Source: UBA1764 sp045642565 (GTDB lineage Bacteria; Bacillota; Clostridia; Peptostreptococcales; Anaerovoracaceae). From it: a stretch of DNA of 47,880 bases. The notes under the pieces are model-generated. The model was not told the origin of the DNA, made no database searches, and worked only from the letters and a program-made list of their open reading frames with translations. A program made the position numbers and the translations under genes. Positions within the stretch are counted from its first letter, which is position 1; every line of letters starts with the position of its first letter. The DNA lies in the NCBI GenBank assembly GCA_045642565.1, contig JAZUJE010000018.1, positions 1 through 47,880 on the forward strand, in the 5' to 3' direction. Shown here piece after piece: positions 1 through 8,425 of this stretch.

Positions 1-3
1 TAA

Positions 4-1008
4 TTAAGCTTTGAGCTTCTTAATTTCAGCTGTGAGGAGAGGAACGATTTCCTTGAGATCTCCTACGATACCATATGTAGCAACTTGTAAGATACGAGCA
101 TCAGCATCCTTGTTGATTGCTACGATAACGTCTGAACCAGCCATACCTGCTCTGTGCTGAATAGCACCGGAGATACCAACTGCAATGTAAAGCTTTGGAG
201 CAACTGTCTTACCAGTTTGTCCAACCTGGTGTGCGTGTGAAATCCAACCAGCATCTACTGCAGCTCTTGAGCAACCAAGTGTTGCGCCAAGGAGATCGCA
301 GAGTTCCTGGAGAGGTGCGAATCCTTCTGGACCACCTACGCCACGACCACCAGAAATAATGATGTCTGCGCCTTCGAGGTCAACAACTTCTTCAGCACCT
401 TCTTGAACTTTTCTAACGAGTTCTGTTCTAATATCAGCAGCTGCAACATGAATGTCTTCTTTAATGATTTCAGCATGTGGAGCTTCTGGTTCTGACTTTT
501 TGAATACGCCAGGACGAACTGTACCAAGTTGTGGTCTTGCTTCTTTGCAAAGAATAGTAGCCATGAGGTTACCACCGAATGCTGGACGTGTCCATGCAAC
601 ACAACCTGTTTCTTCATCAATTGCGAGTGATGTACAGTCAGCTGTAAGACCTGTCTGAAGTCTTGCGCTTACACGTGGAGCAAAGTCTCTGCCGTTTACG
701 GAAGCACCGATGAGTAAAGCTGTTGGGCCATACTTTGTTACTGCTTCATAAAGAGCATTTGCATAAGCATCTGTTGAGAAGAATTCATATTCTGGTCCTT
801 CAATAACGATAACCTGATCTGCACCGTGTGCAGCAGCTTCGTCAACTGCGGCCTGAACATTATTACCAATAACTACTGCAACAAGCTTTCCGCCCTGAGC
901 TGCAGCTAATTCTTTACCTGGGTTAAGAAGTTCGATACCAACGTTACGTGCGGAGCCGTCTTCTTTAGTTTCTACGAATACCCATAAATCTTTTGTCTTA
1001 GGATCCAT
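4..1008 (-). CDS. etfA: Electron transfer flavoprotein alpha subunit
   Basis: A 334-residue EtfA, the FAD-binding subunit of the soluble electron carrier that links acyl-CoA dehydrogenases to other redox partners. The C-terminal FAD domain is clear: GCSRAAVDAGW, then HQVGQTGKTVAPKLYIAVG and SGAIQHRAGM, as in the family. There is no N-terminal ferredoxin extension of the type seen in some Clostridia. The stop lies 3 bases from the window edge, so any downstream partner such as an acyl-CoA dehydrogenase would be outside. It follows etfB by 15 bases with a ribosome site (GGAGGCG) before the ATG, so the two form an operon. Whether the pair is electron-bifurcating cannot be settled here. Confidence 0.96.
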   Translation of the reverse strand: MDPKTKDLWVFVETKEDGSARNVGIELLNPGKELAAAQGGKLVAVVIGNNVQAAVDEAAAHGADQVIVIEGPEYEFFSTDAYANALYEAVTKYGPTALLIGASVNGRDFAPRVSARLQTGLTADCTSLAIDEETGCVAWTRPAFGGNLMATILCKEARPQLGTVRPGVFKKSEPEAPHAEIIKEDIHVAAADIRTELVRKVQEGAEEVVDLEGADIIISGGRGVGGPEGFAPLQELCDLLGATLGCSRAAVDAGWISHAHQVGQTGKTVAPKLYIAVGISGAIQHRAGMAGSDVIVAINKDADARILQVATYGIVGDLKEIVPLLTAEIKKLKA

Positions 1009-1023
1009 AATTGCGCCTCCTTA

Positions 1024-1824
1024 TTAAAGAACGTGTGCTGCGCTGAGTTTGTCAACGAGCAACTTAACTGTATCTTCTGGTGTTTCTGCCTTGAGGATTT
1101 CGCCGCCAGCTGCTACTGGAGGTGTGAATGACTTTCTTACGAAAGTTGGGGAACCCTTAAGACCAATCTTGCTCTTATCGTAATCTGCGAAATCATCACC
1201 GAGTACATCGATAACAGCTTTGTTAGCAGCCATCTTTCTCTTGATGGTTGGGAATCTTGGATCGAAGCTTGGTTTTGTGAATGTAACTACTGCAGGAGCT
1301 GCGATTGAAAGTACTACGTTGCCATCAGCGCCTTCTTTGAGGACTTCAAGCTTGCCATCTTTCATTTCGCATTCAAGACCATTTGTAATCTGGCCATATC
1401 CGAGCCATTCTGCCATTTCAGGACCAACCTGAGCTGTATCTCCATCGATAGCTTGTTTGCCGCAGAAAATGAAATCAAATTTTCCTTCTGCTTCTTCGAT
1501 CTTCTTTACAGCATTGTAAAGAATATAAGATGTTGCCAGAGTATCAGAACCAGCAAATGATCTACCACTTACGAGGTAAGCTTTGTCTGCTGCGATAGCG
1601 AGGCATTCTTTAGAAACAGCCTTTGCTGCTTCTGGACCCATTGTCATAACAACAATTTTTGTTTCTGGGTCTGCATCCTTAAGACGTGCAGCTGCTTCAA
1701 GAGCATATCCATCATATGGATTAAGAATTGATGGAACGCCGTCACGAATAAGGGTATTGGTTACAGGATCGATCTTAATTTCGGTCGTATCTGGAACCTG
1801 TTTTGCGCATACTAAGATGTTCAT
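1024..1824 (-). CDS. etfB: Electron transfer flavoprotein beta subunit
   Basis: A 266-residue EtfB, of usual family length. It begins MNILVCAKQVPDTTEIKID and holds the conserved FCGKQAIDGDTAQVGPEMAE nucleotide-binding segment near residues 120-140. It forms the heterodimer with the EtfA encoded 15 bases downstream. The start is supported by AGGAGG 6 bases before the ATG. A possible minus-strand -10 (TATAAT at 1882-1877) gives a leader of roughly 45 bases. The sequence resembles clostridial butyryl-CoA dehydrogenase-type Etf, some of which bifurcate electrons between crotonyl-CoA and ferredoxin; that role is inference, as no dehydrogenase gene is in view. Confidence 0.96.
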   Translation of the reverse strand: MNILVCAKQVPDTTEIKIDPVTNTLIRDGVPSILNPYDGYALEAAARLKDADPETKIVVMTMGPEAAKAVSKECLAIAADKAYLVSGRSFAGSDTLATSYILYNAVKKIEEAEGKFDFIFCGKQAIDGDTAQVGPEMAEWLGYGQITNGLECEMKDGKLEVLKEGADGNVVLSIAAPAVVTFTKPSFDPRFPTIKRKMAANKAVIDVLGDDFADYDKSKIGLKGSPTFVRKSFTPPVAAGGEILKAETPEDTVKLLVDKLSAAHVL

Positions 1825-1876
1825 TTTTCCCTCCTAAAATATGTTTTAGTTTATTAGCATATAGTCATGCATAATT

Positions 1877-1882
1877 ATTATA
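1877..1882 (-). promoter_or_regulatory. Probable -10 element of etfBA
   Basis: The minus strand reads TATAAT here, about 53 bases before the etfB ATG. The matching -35 is weak. The region is shared with the divergent CDF transporter gene. Confidence 0.4.
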
Positions 1883-1941
1883 CCATATATAGAAATAAAA
1901 GCTTGTGAAAATTTTAATAAATAGTTAGAAAAGTGAAAAAA

Positions 1942-1961
1942 ACTACAATATGTAGTATAAT
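1942..1961 (+). promoter_or_regulatory. Promoter/possible operator of the CDF transporter
   Basis: TATAAT at 1956-1961 lies only 9 bases before the ATG at 1971, so the transcript should begin at or next to the start codon. An inverted repeat ACTAC-N5-GTAGT (1942-1956) abuts this -10 and could bind a metal-responsive repressor; that is inference. No Shine-Dalgarno sequence fits in the remaining bases. Confidence 0.4.
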
Positions 1962-1970
1962 TTAGCTACT

Positions 1971-3137
1971 ATGAAGAACTTTATTATTAAAAAATTTGTA
2001 AAAAACAGCGAGGATACAAAAAATCCCAAAGTTAGAGAAAATTATGGCTCCGTAGCTGGTATAGTGGGTATTATCTCAAATATAATACTTTGCATATTTA
2101 AAATAGGTGCCGGAGTCATTTTCAACAGCATAGCCATACTTTCTGATGGTATTAACAACCTTGCCGATGCCAGCGGATCGCTAATCACGCTCATTGGCTT
2201 TAAACTGGCTGGAAGAAAAGCGGACAAACAACACCCATATGGCCATGGAAGGACAGAATACTTAACAGGACTTGTTGTGTCAGTTATGGTTCTTGTAATC
2301 GGGGTCAGCTTGCTTAGGACTTCAATTGAAAAAACAATCAATCCCGAACCACTTGAATTCAGCATTTTAACAATTGTTGTTTTAGTGGTTGCTATTGCTA
2401 TCAAACTTTGGCAGACAAGCTTCAATGTAAGTATAGGAAATATCATTGATTCAGAATCTCTTCGCGCTACTGCCGCAGATTCCCGAAATGATGTAATTTC
2501 TACTTCGGCAGTTTTACTTTCTGTTATCATTGGTAAGTTTGCGAATATAAATCTTGATGGACCGGTAGGAATAATTGTTGCACTCTTCATCATATGGAGT
2601 GGTATAGGTTTAATTAAAGAAACAATTGCTCCTATTTTGGGGCAAGCTCCGGATGCTGAATTAGTTAAATCTATTGAAGATATTATTTTGTCCGATGAAT
2701 ATTCTTTAGGGCTCCATGATCTCATTATTCATGACTATGGTCCTGGAAGATTATTTGCATCTCTTCATATAGAAGTTGATGGTGAAAAAGATATTTTTGA
2801 AATTCATGATAGAATTGATAATCTTGAGTACAAAGTTTATCAAGAACTTGGAATTCTTCTTACGATTCACATGGACCCGGTTGATACAAAAGACCCTGTA
2901 GTATATAGGGCTAAAGAATACTTAGAAGAAATAGTTCGTGATATAGAAGGTGTTTCAAACTTTCATGATGTTAGAGCTGTTAGTGGTCCAACTCATACGA
3001 ATATTGTTTTTGATATTGTTAAAGAATTTGATTGTAAATATAGTGATGACGAACTTCAAGAAATGTTCCAGGCTCGCATGAAAGAATACGATAGCAAGTT
3101 CATAACAGTAATGAACATTGATCACAAGTATGCATAA
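1971..3137 (+). CDS. Cation diffusion facilitator (CDF) divalent metal exporter
   Basis: A 388-residue CDF transporter that exports divalent metal ions from the cytoplasm. The N-terminal half has hydrophobic segments and the family signature SDGINNLADASGSLITLIG, followed by HPYGHGRTEYLTG. The second metal-site helix is visible as SLRATAADSRNDVISTSAV. The cytoplasmic C-terminal region is longer than in FieF-type proteins (about 300 residues), giving an additional domain after roughly residue 300. The ATG follows a TATAAT so closely that the mRNA is probably leaderless, and no ribosome site is present. Divergent from etfBA. The metal cannot be named. Confidence 0.9.
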   Translation: MKNFIIKKFVKNSEDTKNPKVRENYGSVAGIVGIISNIILCIFKIGAGVIFNSIAILSDGINNLADASGSLITLIGFKLAGRKADKQHPYGHGRTEYLTGLVVSVMVLVIGVSLLRTSIEKTINPEPLEFSILTIVVLVVAIAIKLWQTSFNVSIGNIIDSESLRATAADSRNDVISTSAVLLSVIIGKFANINLDGPVGIIVALFIIWSGIGLIKETIAPILGQAPDAELVKSIEDIILSDEYSLGLHDLIIHDYGPGRLFASLHIEVDGEKDIFEIHDRIDNLEYKVYQELGILLTIHMDPVDTKDPVVYRAKEYLEEIVRDIEGVSNFHDVRAVSGPTHTNIVFDIVKEFDCKYSDDELQEMFQARMKEYDSKFITVMNIDHKYA

Positions 3138-3150
3138 AATTAATTTAAAT

Positions 3151-3176
3151 GCCGGGCTTATATACCCGGCTTTAGC
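3151..3176 (+). terminator. Rho-independent terminator after the CDF gene
   Basis: GCCGGG (3151-3156) pairs with CCCGGC (3165-3170) around an 8-base loop, followed by a short, imperfect T run. Confidence 0.55.
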
Positions 3177-3198
3177 TTAAAAATATATTGGAGAAAAT

Positions 3199-3804
3199 AT
3201 GAGATATTTCGTTGCCGGATGTGGCGGGCTTGGTTGTTACATCATAGAAAATTTAATAAGAATGAACGCCGAAGAAATTACAGCATGTGACGGCGATGTT
3301 TTTAGTGAAAGCAATCTTAATAGACAACTTTATGCGACACCGAATACAATTGGCTCACAAAAAGTATTAGTTGCTGCAAACAGAGCTAAGGATCTGAATT
3401 TTGCGGGAACTTTTATTGCTATTCCGGAATTTATATCAAAAGAAAATGTTGATAGTTTATTAGAAGATGTTGATATTGTAATTGATGCACTTGACAATAC
3501 TAAGAGCCGCTTTATTTTGGAAGATGCTTGTGCTAAATCTAATCTTCCTCTTGTGCATGGCGCTGTAGGTGAATGGAATTACCAAGTTGCAATTTCTATG
3601 CCTGATTCAAATTTACTTCACAGGTTATATAACAATCAAGAAGTTAAGAACATTTCGGTGACGACTGCGGCAACAGTCCAAGCTTGCGCCGCGGCGCAAA
3701 CAGCCGAAGCTGTTAAACTTTCAAAAGGCATAAAGAGCGAATTAGAAAACAAAATTTTAGTTTGCGATCTGCAAGACAGTGTCTATGAAATTATTAATTT
3801 ATAA
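3199..3804 (+). CDS. Small ThiF/MoeB/HesA-family adenylyltransferase (E1-like)
   Basis: A 201-residue Rossmann protein of the E1-like family that adenylates the C-terminal glycine of MoaD/ThiS-type sulfur carriers. The nucleotide-binding GCGGLG is at residues 7-12, and SNLNRQLYA supplies the conserved Asn-Arg-Gln of the active site. DVVIDALDNTKSR-like sequence (here DIVIDALDNTKSR) is the usual acidic and substrate-contact region. It lacks the CxxC zinc pairs of many MoeB/ThiF proteins and is shorter than typical 250-residue members. The start follows GGAG by 5 bases. Two GG-ending carriers are encoded nearby (8419-8655 and 19524-19781), and no other E1-like gene is in the window, so it may serve both. 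Confidence 0.85.
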   Translation: MRYFVAGCGGLGCYIIENLIRMNAEEITACDGDVFSESNLNRQLYATPNTIGSQKVLVAANRAKDLNFAGTFIAIPEFISKENVDSLLEDVDIVIDALDNTKSRFILEDACAKSNLPLVHGAVGEWNYQVAISMPDSNLLHRLYNNQEVKNISVTTAATVQACAAAQTAEAVKLSKGIKSELENKILVCDLQDSVYEIINL

Positions 3805-3868
3805 GTAAAAAACCTATTGTCAATACGAGTGATACTTATACTGAATTTAAGAGGCAAAAGGAGTGAAA

Positions 3869-6202
3869 ATGAATAGAAAAAGTATTAATACAATTTTATC
3901 TTTTATCTTTGTTCTTGTTTTGGTTTTGGTTTTGGTTTTGTTGGTTCCGTTTGCAAGCAAAGTGTATGCCGCCGAGAGTAACGAAGAAGATCAAACGGTG
4001 CCTAAGATTACCATGAAAGGAAACTGTATTACATCTGTTGTGTTCCCGGAGGCATTGACGGGTACCGCATATGTTTCTGTGTATAAAGCAGATGGAAAAT
4101 TGGTTGGTTCGGAAATGATTCAAATCAACAACTCTGATACAATTGCCTTAAGCGGAAAATTGGCATACGATTCGGAAGAAGAAGACATAAAAGTGTTTTT
4201 GCTTGATAGTGAAATGACACCGCTTATAAGTCCATATTTATATAGTGCCGGAACCTATCAAGGAAATAAACCTATTAAGCTGTGTAATACATATATTGAA
4301 GCCCCAGAGATTGATGGAGTCAGTGTTACCGGAACAACCCTTACAATAAGTGCCCCTGGGGAATATAGAATAGAAGGCACTTTGGAAGAAGGACAGATTG
4401 TTGTTGAAACTCCTCAAAAATCTGATGAGGTTATTTTGTATTTAACAAATGTAGATGTTTCTTCATCCATAGGCAACGCTCTTGATGCTTTGCGCGGGAA
4501 AGTTGTTCTGTCGAATACATCTGGAAGCACAAGCTCTTTTACCAGTACTTATAGCACCGAAGATGATGCCGGTGTTGGTATTTATTCAAAGAATGATCTT
4601 ACAATCAAAGGTGAAGATTCGTCTACAAAATTGAAGGCGGCGTCTACTTATGGGAATGCAATACGTTGCAAAGCTGACATTGAAATAGGAGCCGGAGACC
4701 TTGAAGTTGTATCAGGTAATAACGGTATCAAAGGTGATGAAAGCGTTAAGATTACCAAAAAGGCAGGCACAATTATCGTAAACGCAACAGGAGATGCAAT
4801 AAAAACTGATGCCATAGAAGATGGCATATTAGAATATGAAAAAGGAAATATTACTGTCAATGGTGGCACACTGAAACTGTTTGCAGATGGCGATGGCATT
4901 CAAGCAGATGATACCATAACTATTAGCGGTGGTTCTGTTACGATTGAAGCAAATTGTGACGGTCTTAAAGCCAATACTGTTAATACTGTTACTTATGATG
5001 ACGATAAAAATGTTTCAAATGTCGAGGGCAACGTGATAATTAAAGGAGGCACCATCGACATTACTGCAAAAGAGGATGGAATAAAGGCTGCAGGAGTAGT
5101 GGATATCAGTGGTGGGTCTATCATCATTGATGCAGAACTAGATGGAATTCAATCCGGAGTTGATTATGTAGATGAATTGAATAACACTTTATATTCTAAA
5201 GGCGACTTGTCTATTTCCGGTGGAATAATAGAAATAAAAACAGGTGACGGTGCCAATGCAGTTCGTACTGATGAAGACAGCCACAAGGGTATTAAAGCAT
5301 ATAACGCTCTTAATATATCGGGCGGCGAGTTTACGATTGACAGTTATGATGATGCAATTCATTCCAACTATACACTGACAATTACCGGAGGATCTTTTGA
5401 AATCGCCACTGGTGATGATGGCTTGCATGCAGATTATAAACTAACACTTGGGATTGAAGGCGGAAGTGATGATGACTATTTGGTCAACATTTCTACGAGT
5501 TATGAAGGCATTGAAGGGTCTGTCATAGAATATCTTAGTGGAACTACTTACTTATTTTCTACAGATGATGGCGTAAATGCTGCAGGTGATTATTCAGAAG
5601 ACGGAGTTTTGCATGTAGATTCCTTCTCACAAAATGTTGTGCAACAATCTGAAGTAAACACGCTTAACAAAGCTGAAAGACCTGAAGGCCCTGGCATGGA
5701 TGACAGTTCTATGTATGGAGCTCTTTATATAAAGGGTGGAAAGCTGTATGTCTTTGCACAAGGCGATGGACTGGATTCCAACGGAGATATTACTATGAGT
5801 GGTGGTATAGTTCTTGTTAACGGACCTACATCTCGAGGAAACGGTGTATTTGATAAAGGTGACAGAGGTAATGTATTTACCGTTACGGGAGGGACTTTAG
5901 TCGGGTTTGGGACAACTGATATGCCGGACAATCCATCCATAATCACCAATGGATCTTATAGTAGCAACAAGGCACAATTAACCAAGGGAACAGCAATTAA
6001 AGTTTCTACTGATACCGGCTACCTTATTATCGTTCCGGAAATTAGCTTAAGTAAGGCACTTATATATGTGACTTGCGAAGATATGACAAAAGGAAAAACT
6101 TATTCGGTAAGTTCTGTTTCTTCGACGGCGGGGGCAACTGCTCTGCTGACTAAAACTGTAAACGGCGTCACATACGGTTTGCTGGAAGTTGTTAATAAAT
6201 AA
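3869..6202 (+). CDS. Secreted beta-helix carbohydrate-binding protein (DUF4353/Cthe_2159-like)
   Basis: A 777-residue exported protein. A signal peptide with an unusual VLVLVLVLVLLV core occupies residues 1 to about 31 (cleavage near VYA-AES). The body is built from repeated short turns of the form ISGGxxxIxxxxDGI, KGDxxITKKAG and NADGDGIQADDTITISGG, the pattern of the Ca-rich parallel beta-helix family typified by C. thermocellum Cthe_2159, which binds acidic or cellulosic polysaccharide. No LPXTG motif, SLH domain or C-terminal membrane anchor is seen. An upstream GTG at 3863 overlaps the AGGAG, so the ATG at 3869 is the better start. It lies between the ThiF-like gene and AOR-1, but nothing links it functionally to the cofactor genes. 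Confidence 0.8.
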   Translation: MNRKSINTILSFIFVLVLVLVLVLLVPFASKVYAAESNEEDQTVPKITMKGNCITSVVFPEALTGTAYVSVYKADGKLVGSEMIQINNSDTIALSGKLAYDSEEEDIKVFLLDSEMTPLISPYLYSAGTYQGNKPIKLCNTYIEAPEIDGVSVTGTTLTISAPGEYRIEGTLEEGQIVVETPQKSDEVILYLTNVDVSSSIGNALDALRGKVVLSNTSGSTSSFTSTYSTEDDAGVGIYSKNDLTIKGEDSSTKLKAASTYGNAIRCKADIEIGAGDLEVVSGNNGIKGDESVKITKKAGTIIVNATGDAIKTDAIEDGILEYEKGNITVNGGTLKLFADGDGIQADDTITISGGSVTIEANCDGLKANTVNTVTYDDDKNVSNVEGNVIIKGGTIDITAKEDGIKAAGVVDISGGSIIIDAELDGIQSGVDYVDELNNTLYSKGDLSISGGIIEIKTGDGANAVRTDEDSHKGIKAYNALNISGGEFTIDSYDDAIHSNYTLTITGGSFEIATGDDGLHADYKLTLGIEGGSDDDYLVNISTSYEGIEGSVIEYLSGTTYLFSTDDGVNAAGDYSEDGVLHVDSFSQNVVQQSEVNTLNKAERPEGPGMDDSSMYGALYIKGGKLYVFAQGDGLDSNGDITMSGGIVLVNGPTSRGNGVFDKGDRGNVFTVTGGTLVGFGTTDMPDNPSIITNGSYSSNKAQLTKGTAIKVSTDTGYLIIVPEISLSKALIYVTCEDMTKGKTYSVSSVSSTAGATALLTKTVNGVTYGLLEVVNK
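3914..3944 (+). repeat. Hexanucleotide repeat inside the signal peptide
   Basis: About four to five near-perfect tandem copies of a GTTTTG-type unit encode the Val-Leu repeats of the hydrophobic core. Gain or loss of a unit keeps the frame and would change only the core length. Confidence 0.7.
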
Positions 6203-6249
6203 AGACAATTTGCTTAAAAGATTTAATAGTAATAGAAAATATATAAATA

Positions 6250-6286
6250 AAAGAGTGTCCGTAAAATTTTACGAACACTCTTTTTT
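6250..6286. terminator. Bidirectional terminator between the beta-helix gene and tRNA-Pro
   Basis: AGAGTGT...GTAAA pairs with TTTAC...ACACTCT around a minimal loop. A-rich flanks on the left and six Ts on the right allow it to end both the plus-strand CDS and the minus-strand tRNA. Confidence 0.75.
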
Positions 6287-6361
6287 GGTCCGAGTGGTGA
6301 GATTCGAACTCGCGGCCTCCTGCTCCCGAAGCAGGCACGCTACCAACTGCGCTACACCCGG
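6286..6361 (-). tRNA. tRNA-Pro (anticodon CGG)
   Basis: The minus strand gives a complete cloverleaf. The acceptor stem CCGGGTG pairs with CACTCGG (one G-U), the D-arm contains TAGCGCAG...TTGGTAG, the anticodon loop is TTCGGGA in a CCTGC/GCAGG stem, and the T-arm contains GTTCGAATC. The discriminator is A and CCA is encoded. The loop places CGG at positions 34-36, so it reads proline CCG. Confidence 0.93.
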
Positions 6362-6402
6362 ATAGACACTGAAACATTATACCACGATTATTCTATTCAT
6401 GA

Positions 6403-6408
6403 TATAAT
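6403..6408 (+). promoter_or_regulatory. -10 element for the AOR-1 leader
   Basis: TATAAT about 19 bases upstream of the first base of the leader RNA closing stem (6427). This spacing would start transcription a few bases before the structured leader. The -35 is poor. Confidence 0.45.
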
Positions 6409-6426
6409 GAAAACATAATAATATTT

Positions 6427-6559
6427 GTCTTCGATTCATGTATGGCCCAAGAGGCCTTCATGGACAATGGGTATAAGAAGTAATTCTCCTGCCTGCCGTA
6501 TTTGCAAAGAAGACTGCTTTAGTTGGCAGTTTTTGTTTTGCGAAAACTGCAGAAAGGAG
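6427..6559 (+). ncRNA. Candidate Moco/Tuco-class riboswitch leader of AOR-1
   Basis: A structured 5' leader. The closing stem is GTCTTC (6427-6432) with GAAGAC (6509-6514). Hairpin two is CATG/CATG (6437-6440, 6459-6462) enclosing GGCC/GGCC. It then has GACAATGGG, a GG...CC hairpin, and TGCCGTATTTGCAAAG. The last block nearly matches the AOR-2 leader (TTGCCGTTTTGCGAAGG). Downstream, ACTGCT (6513-6518) pairs with GGCAGT (6525-6530) before TTTTTGTTTT, a possible terminator. The alternative GCAGTTTT (6526-6533) pairs with AAAACTGC (6543-6550). These two are mutually exclusive. The class assignment rests on the position before an AOR gene and on similarity among the three leaders; I could not run a covariance search. 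Confidence 0.65.
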
Positions 6560-6565
6560 TTTTTT

Positions 6566-8425
6566 ATGTTTGGATATTGGGGCAAATTATGCCGCGTAAA
6601 TCTAACAAATTTAACATGGAAAGCAGAAGACATTAAAGATGAAGATTTAAAGCTTTTGCTTGGCGGAACAGCTCTCGGTTGCAAAATTCTTCTGGAAGAG
6701 ACTCCGGCAAAGCTTAATCCTCTATCAGAGGAAAATAAGATTATCTTTGCTGTCGGGCCTATTCAGGCTGCAAAATTTTTCCCTGGAAATGCAAAATGGA
6801 GCGTTATTACAAAAGGTCCACTTTCAGGATCATTTATGGACAGTGCCGGGACAGGCGCATGGGCTCCGGAATTTAAAAAAGCAGGTTTTGATGCTCTTGT
6901 AATTGAGGGCAAGGCTACGAAACCAACATGGATTTATATCAATGATGAAGGCGTTGAATTTAAAGATGCAACAGAACTTTGGGGCTTAGATAGCGTTGAA
7001 ACATCTGCAAAAATTAAAGAGATTCTTGGGGACAAACGAATCAACGCTCTTAATATAGGTACTTCCGGCGAAATCATGAATCCTGTTGCAAATATTACTT
7101 GTGACGGACATTCATTTGCAGGTCGTGGTGGTGCCGGAGCAGTTATGGGCTCAAAGAACCTCAAAGCTATTGCTGCTTGGGGAACAAAGGAATGTCCAAT
7201 CGCAGACCCTGCAGGATGTGATGCATGGTCAAAGGAAATGTTCCAGATTCTTCACAAGGCAACCGAAACAGCTGAAGGAACCCCTTCGGTAATGGTTGGA
7301 ATGGAAGAAATCGGAGATTCTCCAATCAGATACTGGAGAGGCGATGTGTGGCACAAAGGAGCAGAAACAATTGGTACTCCAAGATACACACAAGTTCTTA
7401 ATGTAAAACCATTACCATGTCAAAACTGTCCTGTTGGATGTCATAGACACATTGATATCGAACTTAAAGATGGCGGCAAACTTGTAGGCAATGGTCCTGA
7501 ATATGAAACACTTGGAACTATGGGTTCAGGTCTTTGTATTGACGATCTTGAAGCAATATCGATTGCTAATGATATGTGCAATCGTGCCGGAGCTGATACA
7601 ATTTCCATCGGTTCATATATAGGATTTATCATTGAATGTTATGAATCATCGCTTCTTACAGCAGAACAAATCGGAATGATTCCACACTTTGGAGACAGAG
7701 AAACATTACTCTTCCTTGTAGATAAACTTCTCAAGAATGAAGGTATCGGCGCTTACTTTAAAGGTGGTATTCGCGGAGCAGCAGAACTTATCGGAGGAGA
7801 TGCGAAAGATCTTACAGTAGAAGTTAAAAATCTTGACTTGCCGGCTCATGACCCTCGTGCTGTTTTTGCAAACTTCGTAAATTATGCAACATCACCTCGT
7901 GGAGCTTGCCATGAAAGAGGCGATTGTCAAGCTATAGCAACAGGTCTTGTATATCCTGAAGTAGGTCTTGAAGAAGTTCCTGATAGATTCTCAGTAAAGG
8001 AAGCTGCTCAGGTAGCAGTTTATGCTCAAGATGCATCAATGATGTATAACTGCAGTACTATTTGCAAGTTTATGGTTAAGTTTGCGGGAATGACTATTTC
8101 AGAATATCTTAAAGGGCTTGCAACAGTTACAGGAGAAGAGTGGACAGGCAAAGAACTCTTTAAGTTTGGTGAAAGATCACTTACACTTCAAAGACTACTC
8201 AATGTACGTGATGGAATGAGCCGTAAAGATGACACAGTTCCTAAAAAATTATTCATTCCTGCAGCAGTAGGTGGCAGAGCGGGTAAAGCTCCAACCGAAG
8301 CAGAGTTCGAACAAATGTTGAGTGAATATTATGAAAAACGTGGCTGGACAAAAGACGGTATTCCAACAGCAGAAAAATTAAAAGAATTAGGACTCGATGA
8401 ATATATTAAATATATACCATGCTAA
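6566..8425 (+). CDS. aor: Aldehyde:ferredoxin oxidoreductase, tungsten-type (AOR-1)
   Basis: A 619-residue tungstopterin/[4Fe-4S] enzyme that oxidises aldehydes to acids with ferredoxin, or reduces acids with low-potential ferredoxin. Cluster ligands are C285, C288 and C292 (CQNCPVGC), with the fourth probably C496 or C500, matching the family's Cx2Cx3C plus distal Cys. RGGAGAVMGSKNLKAI (187-202) is the conserved pterin-binding segment. The start chosen is the ATG at 6566, preceded by AAAGGAG at 6 bases and matching family N-termini (MFGYWGKLCRVNL). An in-frame upstream TTG would add 47 residues that are translated riboswitch. The downstream MoaD-like gene overlaps the stop by 7 bases. Only 35% or so similarity to AOR-2 by eye, so the substrates may differ. 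Confidence 0.93.
   Translation: MFGYWGKLCRVNLTNLTWKAEDIKDEDLKLLLGGTALGCKILLEETPAKLNPLSEENKIIFAVGPIQAAKFFPGNAKWSVITKGPLSGSFMDSAGTGAWAPEFKKAGFDALVIEGKATKPTWIYINDEGVEFKDATELWGLDSVETSAKIKEILGDKRINALNIGTSGEIMNPVANITCDGHSFAGRGGAGAVMGSKNLKAIAAWGTKECPIADPAGCDAWSKEMFQILHKATETAEGTPSVMVGMEEIGDSPIRYWRGDVWHKGAETIGTPRYTQVLNVKPLPCQNCPVGCHRHIDIELKDGGKLVGNGPEYETLGTMGSGLCIDDLEAISIANDMCNRAGADTISIGSYIGFIIECYESSLLTAEQIGMIPHFGDRETLLFLVDKLLKNEGIGAYFKGGIRGAAELIGGDAKDLTVEVKNLDLPAHDPRAVFANFVNYATSPRGACHERGDCQAIATGLVYPEVGLEEVPDRFSVKEAAQVAVYAQDASMMYNCSTICKFMVKFAGMTISEYLKGLATVTGEEWTGKELFKFGERSLTLQRLLNVRDGMSRKDDTVPKKLFIPAAVGGRAGKAPTEAEFEQMLSEYYEKRGWTKDGIPTAEKLKELGLDEYIKYIPC

Noticed and set aside
336..620. Many overlapping frames opposite or shifted from known genes, for example inside etfA, glnS and ftsH.
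   Set aside because: They have no ribosome sites or family features and lie entirely within confident genes.
3863..3868. GTG start for the beta-helix protein.
   Set aside because: The GTG overlaps the AGGAG that serves the ATG six bases later.
6425..6565. A 47-residue N-terminal extension of AOR-1 with a Cys-rich, zinc-finger-like look (CRICKEDC...CENC).
   Set aside because: It would start at a TTG without a ribosome site and is read through the stems of the leader RNA. A strong AAAGGAG and an ATG follow at the family N-terminus.
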